Source: CAZXBB01 sp964638815 (GTDB taxonomy: Bacteria; Planctomycetota; Phycisphaerae; Phycisphaerales; SM1A02). From it: a DNA stretch of 7,878 nt. Below are positions 4,928-7,878 of this stretch, one piece after another. Location of the stretch: the NCBI GenBank assembly GCA_964638815.1, contig CAZXBB010000378.1, positions 1 to 7,878 of the forward strand, in the 5' to 3' direction. The notes under the pieces are model-generated. The model ran no database searches. It saw only the letters and a list, made by a program, of their open reading frames with translations, and was not told the origin of the DNA. Position 1 is the first letter of the stretch, and every line of letters starts with the position of its first letter. The position numbers were made by a program, and so were the translations under genes.

Positions 4928-5584
4928 TCAGGCCTGCTCCTCGCCATCGGATTTGGCCTCGGTGATGACCTCCGGCTCCGCCGCGGCGCCGGCATCGACC
5001 TCGACCTCCTCGCCCGTGGGCTCCTCTTCCTTCCGCAGGAAGCTCACCGAGGCCGCCGGGCTTTCCGGATCCTCCTCGAGCGTCACGCCCGCGGGCAGGG
5101 TGATCTCGCCCGCGGTGAGCACCGTTCCCTTCATGCGGCCGAGGTCCACCCTGATCTCCTCGGGGATCGCGCTCACCTTGCACTTCACGGCGACCTCGGT
5201 CATGTCGTGACGCAGGATCGCGTCGGTCTTCTGCGACTCCTTCGACACGCCGACGAAGTTGAGGTGCACCTTGACCGTCACGCTCTCGTCCATATCGACG
5301 CGCGTGAAGTCCACGTGGATGATGTTGTCGCCGAGGAAGCCGTACTGGAGGTCCTTCACGAGACACGTCTCGCGCTTCCCCCCCTCGACCTCCACGTACA
5401 TCGCGTGCGCGCCGTGACGCACGTGCGTGAGGATCTCCTTTTCATCCACGCTGACGGCGACGGGGGCGGCCTTGTGGCCGTAGATCACGCCGGGCAGGCG
5501 TCCCTGCTGGCGCAAACGCCGGGCGTACCGGGTGCCGCTCCGCTCGCGAACCTTGGCCGTGACGGTCGGGGTTTCGTGTTTCAT
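4928..5584 (-). CDS. rplY: 50S ribosomal protein L25, general stress (CTC/TL5) form
   Basis: This protein binds 5S rRNA in the large subunit. At 218 residues it is the two-domain CTC/TL5 type rather than the ~95-residue E. coli form. The N-terminal L25 domain (about 1-92) shows RERSGTRYARRLRQQGRLPGVIYG and ends LQYGFLGDNIIHVDFTRVD. The C-terminal beta domain (about 95-190) shows VTVKVHLNFVGVSKESQKTDAIL and IPEEIRVDLGRMKGTVL. The tail from about 190 is acidic (EEEPTGEEVEVDAG and on). AGAGGA lies 9 nt before the ATG. It lies between prs and pth, a very common bacterial order. A 100-bp gap to prs contains a 10-bp palindrome CGATGCATCG (5603-5612) but no convincing promoter or terminator. Confidence 0.97.
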   Translation of the reverse strand: MKHETPTVTAKVRERSGTRYARRLRQQGRLPGVIYGHKAAPVAVSVDEKEILTHVRHGAHAMYVEVEGGKRETCLVKDLQYGFLGDNIIHVDFTRVDMDESVTVKVHLNFVGVSKESQKTDAILRHDMTEVAVKCKVSAIPEEIRVDLGRMKGTVLTAGEITLPAGVTLEEDPESPAASVSFLRKEEEPTGEEVEVDAGAAAEPEVITEAKSDGEEQA

Positions 5585-5684
5585 GGTCTGGTTCCTCTCA
5601 CGCGATGCATCGTTCCCTGAATCGGGTCAGCCTATCACGCCGTCTCCGGTGACTCGGGGAAATCGATGGAAACTCGTTCGACTC

Positions 5685-6668
5685 CTATCGCTTGATCCCG
5701 TCCGCGTGCCGGAACAGCGCGGACACGGACCGGTTGTGGTGAATGCGGTACACGGCGTCGCCCAGCAGGCGGGCGACGGTGAGCATCACGAGCTTGGACC
5801 GGATCGGGTCCAGCCGGTGATCGTCGGGGATGGTATCGGTCACGATGACCTTGGAGAACGGGGCGTCGTGCAGCCGGCTCATGGCGAGCCCCACGAGCAC
5901 GGCGTGCGTCGCGGCGACCATGATGTCGGCCGCCCCGCGATCGTGGACGAGCCGCGCCGCCTCGCAGACGGTGCCCGCCGTCGAGATCATGTCGTCCACC
6001 ATGAGGACCGTCCGGCCATCCACGCTGCCGATCAGGTTCTTGGATGCGACCTTGGTCCCCGATTCGCGACGCTTATCGACGATCGCGAGATCGGCGTTGA
6101 GAAGGTCGGCGTACATGTTCGCCACCTTCACGTTGCCGACGTCGGGCGAGACGAGGACGAGATCGCCGAGCTCGGTGCGGATGGTCTCGAAGTACGCGAG
6201 GAACACCGGCGCCGCGGAGAGGTGATCGACGGGGATGTCGAAGAAGCCCTGGATCTGCGCCGCGTGCAGGTCCATGCAGAGCACGCGGTCGGCGCCGGCG
6301 GCGGTGATGAGGTTCGCGACGAGCTTGGCCGTGATCGGCACGCGGCCCTCGTCCTTGCGGTCCTGCCGCGCGTAGCCGAAGTACGGTATGACCGCCGTGA
6401 TGCGGTTCGCGGACGCGCGGCGCAGGCAGTCGATGTAGGTGAGCAACTCGATGAGGTTGTCGTTCACCGGCTCGCACGTGGACTGCACCACGAAACAGTC
6501 GCGTCCGCGCACGTCCTCGTTCACCTTGACGAGGATCTCGCCGTCGGGAAACAGCTCGGTCTGGGCGGCGGCGACGGGCAGGTCCAGGTGCGAGCACATG
6601 CTCCTTGCCAGGCCGCGGCCGGCGCGGCCGGCGAAGATCTTCAGGCTGTCACGGTCCGCGGGGCTCAT
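5685..6668 (-). CDS. prs: Ribose-phosphate pyrophosphokinase (PRPP synthetase)
   Basis: This enzyme makes PRPP from ribose 5-phosphate and ATP, feeding purine, pyrimidine, His, Trp and NAD synthesis. It is a class I enzyme of 327 residues, slightly longer than usual because of a short N-terminal leader (MSPADRDS). Motifs are LFPDGEILVKV (39-49), NDNLIELL (69-76), IPYFGYARQDRKDEGRVPITAKLVANLI (94-121), the divalent-cation/ATP signature DLHAAQIQGFFDIPVDHL (133-150), the flexible-loop region DKRRESGTKV (198-207) and the PRPP-binding loop VLMVDDMISTAGT (221-233). EGRVPITAKL and DVGNVKVANMYADLL are variants I associate with planctomycetes. Proteobacterial and Firmicute enzymes usually read ..REPI.AKL. 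The ATG overlaps the stop of the upstream nucleotidyltransferase by ATGA and has no strong Shine-Dalgarno, so coupling is likely. Confidence 0.98.
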   Translation of the reverse strand: MSPADRDSLKIFAGRAGRGLARSMCSHLDLPVAAAQTELFPDGEILVKVNEDVRGRDCFVVQSTCEPVNDNLIELLTYIDCLRRASANRITAVIPYFGYARQDRKDEGRVPITAKLVANLITAAGADRVLCMDLHAAQIQGFFDIPVDHLSAAPVFLAYFETIRTELGDLVLVSPDVGNVKVANMYADLLNADLAIVDKRRESGTKVASKNLIGSVDGRTVLMVDDMISTAGTVCEAARLVHDRGAADIMVAATHAVLVGLAMSRLHDAPFSKVIVTDTIPDDHRLDPIRSKLVMLTVARLLGDAVYRIHHNRSVSALFRHADGIKR

Positions 6669-7417
6669 GGTCCGGCGCCGATGGTGCCGGTCGCCTCCAG
6701 CCGCGCCTTCAGGATCGCGTCCACCTCGGCGAGCTGCGCGGGCGTGTTGATCGAGAGGACGTCCTGCGGCGGCACGGCCTCGACGAGCTCCACGTTGCAG
6801 CCGTCGTCGCGCAGCATCGCGGGCACGTCCGTGACGTAGTACTCCCCGCTGACCTCGTCCGGCTCGAGCTGCCCGAGGCAGTCGAAGAGCGCGCACGCGT
6901 CGAAGCAGGCGTAGCTCGGATACACCTCGCGGATCGCGGCCTGCTCGCGCGTCGCGTTGCGCTGCTCGACGATCGCGACGAAGCGTCCCTCCGCGTCGCG
7001 GACCACGCGCCCGTAGCCGGTGGGGTCCTCGATGACGCTGGTGGCGAGCGTGGCGGCGGCGTTCGTCCCGAGGTGCCGCTCGCGCATCGCCTCGATCGTG
7101 CGTGCCCGGATGAGCGGCCCGTCCCCGGCGAGCACGAGGACGTCCCCGGCGAAGTCCTCGAGGAGCGGCGCCGCGCAGTTCGTCGCGTGCCCGGTACCGA
7201 GCTGCTCGTGCTGGACGACGAACTCGACATCGTCATCATCATCGAAGATCGCCCGCACCGTGTCGGCCCCGTAGCCGACGACCAGCACGACGCGCTCGGC
7301 GCCGGCCCGCCGGACGGCGTCAACGACCCACCACACCATCGGGTGACCCGCGACGGGATGCGCGACCTTCGGAAGGTCGCTGTCCATGCGCGTTCCCTTG
7401 CCGGCGGCGAGGATCAC
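6665..7417 (-). CDS. GlmU-type nucleotidyltransferase, uridylyltransferase domain only
   Basis: This is a Rossmann-like sugar-phosphate nucleotidyltransferase closest to the N-terminal half of GlmU, which makes UDP-GlcNAc from UTP and GlcNAc-1-phosphate. From the GTG start it has 250 residues. Motifs are ILAAGKGTRM (2-11), LPKVAHPVAGHPM (15-27), QHEQLGTGHA (69-78), AGDGPLI with metal ligand Asp99, DPTGYGRVVRD (131-141), AIVEQRNA (148-155), GEYYVTDV (191-198) and Asn224. The left-handed beta-helix acetyltransferase half of bifunctional GlmU (~450 residues) is absent. The INTG motif is replaced by VYPS (165-168), so the sugar substrate is uncertain. The GTG at 7417 has AAAGAGG 10 nt upstream. 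A TTG at 7459, 4 nt after tRNA-Gln, would restore the start of the first beta strand but lacks a Shine-Dalgarno. The stop overlaps prs by ATGA. Confidence 0.88.
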   Translation of the reverse strand: MILAAGKGTRMDSDLPKVAHPVAGHPMVWWVVDAVRRAGAERVVLVVGYGADTVRAIFDDDDDVEFVVQHEQLGTGHATNCAAPLLEDFAGDVLVLAGDGPLIRARTIEAMRERHLGTNAAATLATSVIEDPTGYGRVVRDAEGRFVAIVEQRNATREQAAIREVYPSYACFDACALFDCLGQLEPDEVSGEYYVTDVPAMLRDDGCNVELVEAVPPQDVLSINTPAQLAEVDAILKARLEATGTIGAGP

Positions 7418-7462
7418 CGCGGCGAGGCCTCTTTGGTTGCCCGTTGCGTGCGTCGTCAAAAG

Positions 7463-7534
7463 CTGGCCCGCCAAGACTCGAACTTGGAATACCTGGACCA
7501 AAACCAGGTGTGTTGCCAATTACACCACGGGCCA
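7463..7534 (-). tRNA. tRNA-Gln (anticodon UUG)
   Basis: The minus strand folds as a 72-nt cloverleaf. The acceptor stem TGGCCCG pairs with CGGGCCA, followed by discriminator G. The D stem is GTGT/ACAC with loop AATTGGCA. The anticodon stem CCTGG/CCAGG holds loop TTTTGGT, giving anticodon TTG (reads CAA and CAG). The T arm is CCAAG-TTCGAGT-CTTGG. CCA is not encoded: the next bases are CTTTTG, so tRNA nucleotidyltransferase must add it. The gene ends only 45 nt before the nucleotidyltransferase GTG and is likely part of the same transcript. Confidence 0.97.
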
Positions 7535-7800
7535 ACTGACGCAGCTGTTCGAATGCTATCTCGGTCAGCGGACCCGAACACCAAACCCAACGAGATCGCG
7601 GTCCAGTGCCCGGTCCGGGTCGTCCGCCCGCTCGCAGCGGGTCGAAGACAGAGGGCCGAATCCTCTACCGCGGCCGAATCCCCGAGGCGAGAGCATCCAT
7701 CAGCCGCGATCGGATGCCCCATGCGGCGCCAGGCGGTCCCGGTGGACCCGACCCGTCACCGACGGCCCCTTCGAAGGGAAGCGGAGCATTCTAGTGAGGA
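7535..7800. other. Non-coding stretch upstream of tRNA-Gln
   Basis: I see no supportable gene here. A TAGCAT on the minus strand (plus positions 7553-7558) could be a -10 element about 12 nt before a start near 7546, just ahead of the tRNA, but no good -35 accompanies it. CCCGCT-CGC-AGCGGG (7627-7641) is a 6-bp stem-loop without a T-tract. AGAGG-GCCGAAT-CCTCT (7650-7666) resembles a T-arm in outline but has no tRNA around it. Short open frames on both strands have no recognisable content. Confidence 0.6.
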
Positions 7801-7804
7801 GCGC

Positions 7805-7878
7805 GGGGGCGTCAAACCGGGGGGGACGTGGGCGGGCGGGGGGCGCGGGCGGGGGCGGGCGGGGGGGCGCGGCCGGGG
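7805..7878 (+). repeat. G-run sequence with strong G-quadruplex potential
   Basis: The plus strand carries runs of 5 (7805-7809) and 7 (7819-7825) guanines. It then has runs of 3, 3, 6, 3, 5, 3 and 7 between 7830 and 7867, mostly separated by a single C, and a run of four at the very edge. Four or more G3+ runs with 1-nt loops meet the usual quadruplex pattern several times over. It is low-complexity, non-coding as far as can be seen, and runs off the window. Confidence 0.75.

Noticed and set aside
5585..5684. Promoter or terminator between prs and rplY
   Set aside because: A 10-bp palindrome and a TGATAGGCT word are present, but no paired -35 and no stem with a T-tract.
5532..6839. Long plus-strand frame opposite prs
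   Set aside because: It is an antisense shadow; the minus strand encodes a complete PRPP synthetase there.
7650..7666. T-arm-like hairpin, possible second tRNA
   Set aside because: The loop GCCGAAT lacks the conserved TTC, and no acceptor, D or anticodon arms fit around it.
7456..7722. Minus-strand 88-codon open frame covering the tRNA
   Set aside because: Its C-terminal half (WCNWQHTWFWSRYSKFESWR) is the translation of the tRNA-Gln gene, a known type of spurious ORF.
7606..7794. Plus-strand 62-codon open frame right of tRNA-Gln
   Set aside because: It is Pro/Gly/Arg-rich, has no recognisable motif and no Shine-Dalgarno support, as expected of a chance frame in GC-rich DNA.

Overview
The window is GC-rich bacterial DNA packed with housekeeping genes. 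From right to left on the minus strand it carries tRNA-Gln(UUG), a stand-alone GlmU-type nucleotidyltransferase, prs, rplY (ctc), pth, rpsF, ssb, rplI and a small lipoprotein gene. An aldo/keto reductase gene follows on the plus strand, and aat on the minus strand at the left edge. The order nucleotidyltransferase-prs-rplY-pth-rpsF-ssb-rplI fits Planctomycetota (perhaps Phycisphaerae-like). So do the Prs motif EGRVPITAKLVANLI, the lack of an acetyltransferase half on the GlmU-like protein, and the long tails on L9 and S6. This placement is an inference from remembered gene order and motifs, not a database result.

Layout. 7535-7878 holds no gene I can support; its last ~75 bases are an extreme G-run sequence. 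7534-2002 reads as one leftward block. Junctions are tight at glmU-like/prs (ATGA overlap) and rplY/pth (2 nt), and looser at prs/rplY (100 nt), pth/rpsF (91 nt), rpsF/ssb (48 nt), ssb/rplI (225 nt) and rplI/lipoprotein (34 nt). The block joins precursor supply (PRPP, UDP-sugar) with translation (L25, S6, L9, peptidyl-tRNA hydrolase, a tRNA) and DNA replication/repair (SSB). 1874-2001 separates the convergent lipoprotein and aldo/keto reductase genes. 716-919 separates the divergent aat and aldo/keto reductase genes.

The genes are ordinary; the intergenic DNA is the striking part. Four of the larger gaps each hold a different short tandem repeat: an 11-nt unit (861-913), a 9-nt unit (1882-1987), a 39-nt unit (3166-3243, with palindromes) and an 8-nt unit (4306-4345). 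The ssb-rplI gap sits where rpsR (S18) lies in the common bacterial cluster, and no S18 is encoded there. The pth-rpsF gap is spanned by a 32-codon reading frame joined to both neighbours by ATGA overlaps. I see no defence system, mobile element or CRISPR array, and no clearly new multi-gene system.
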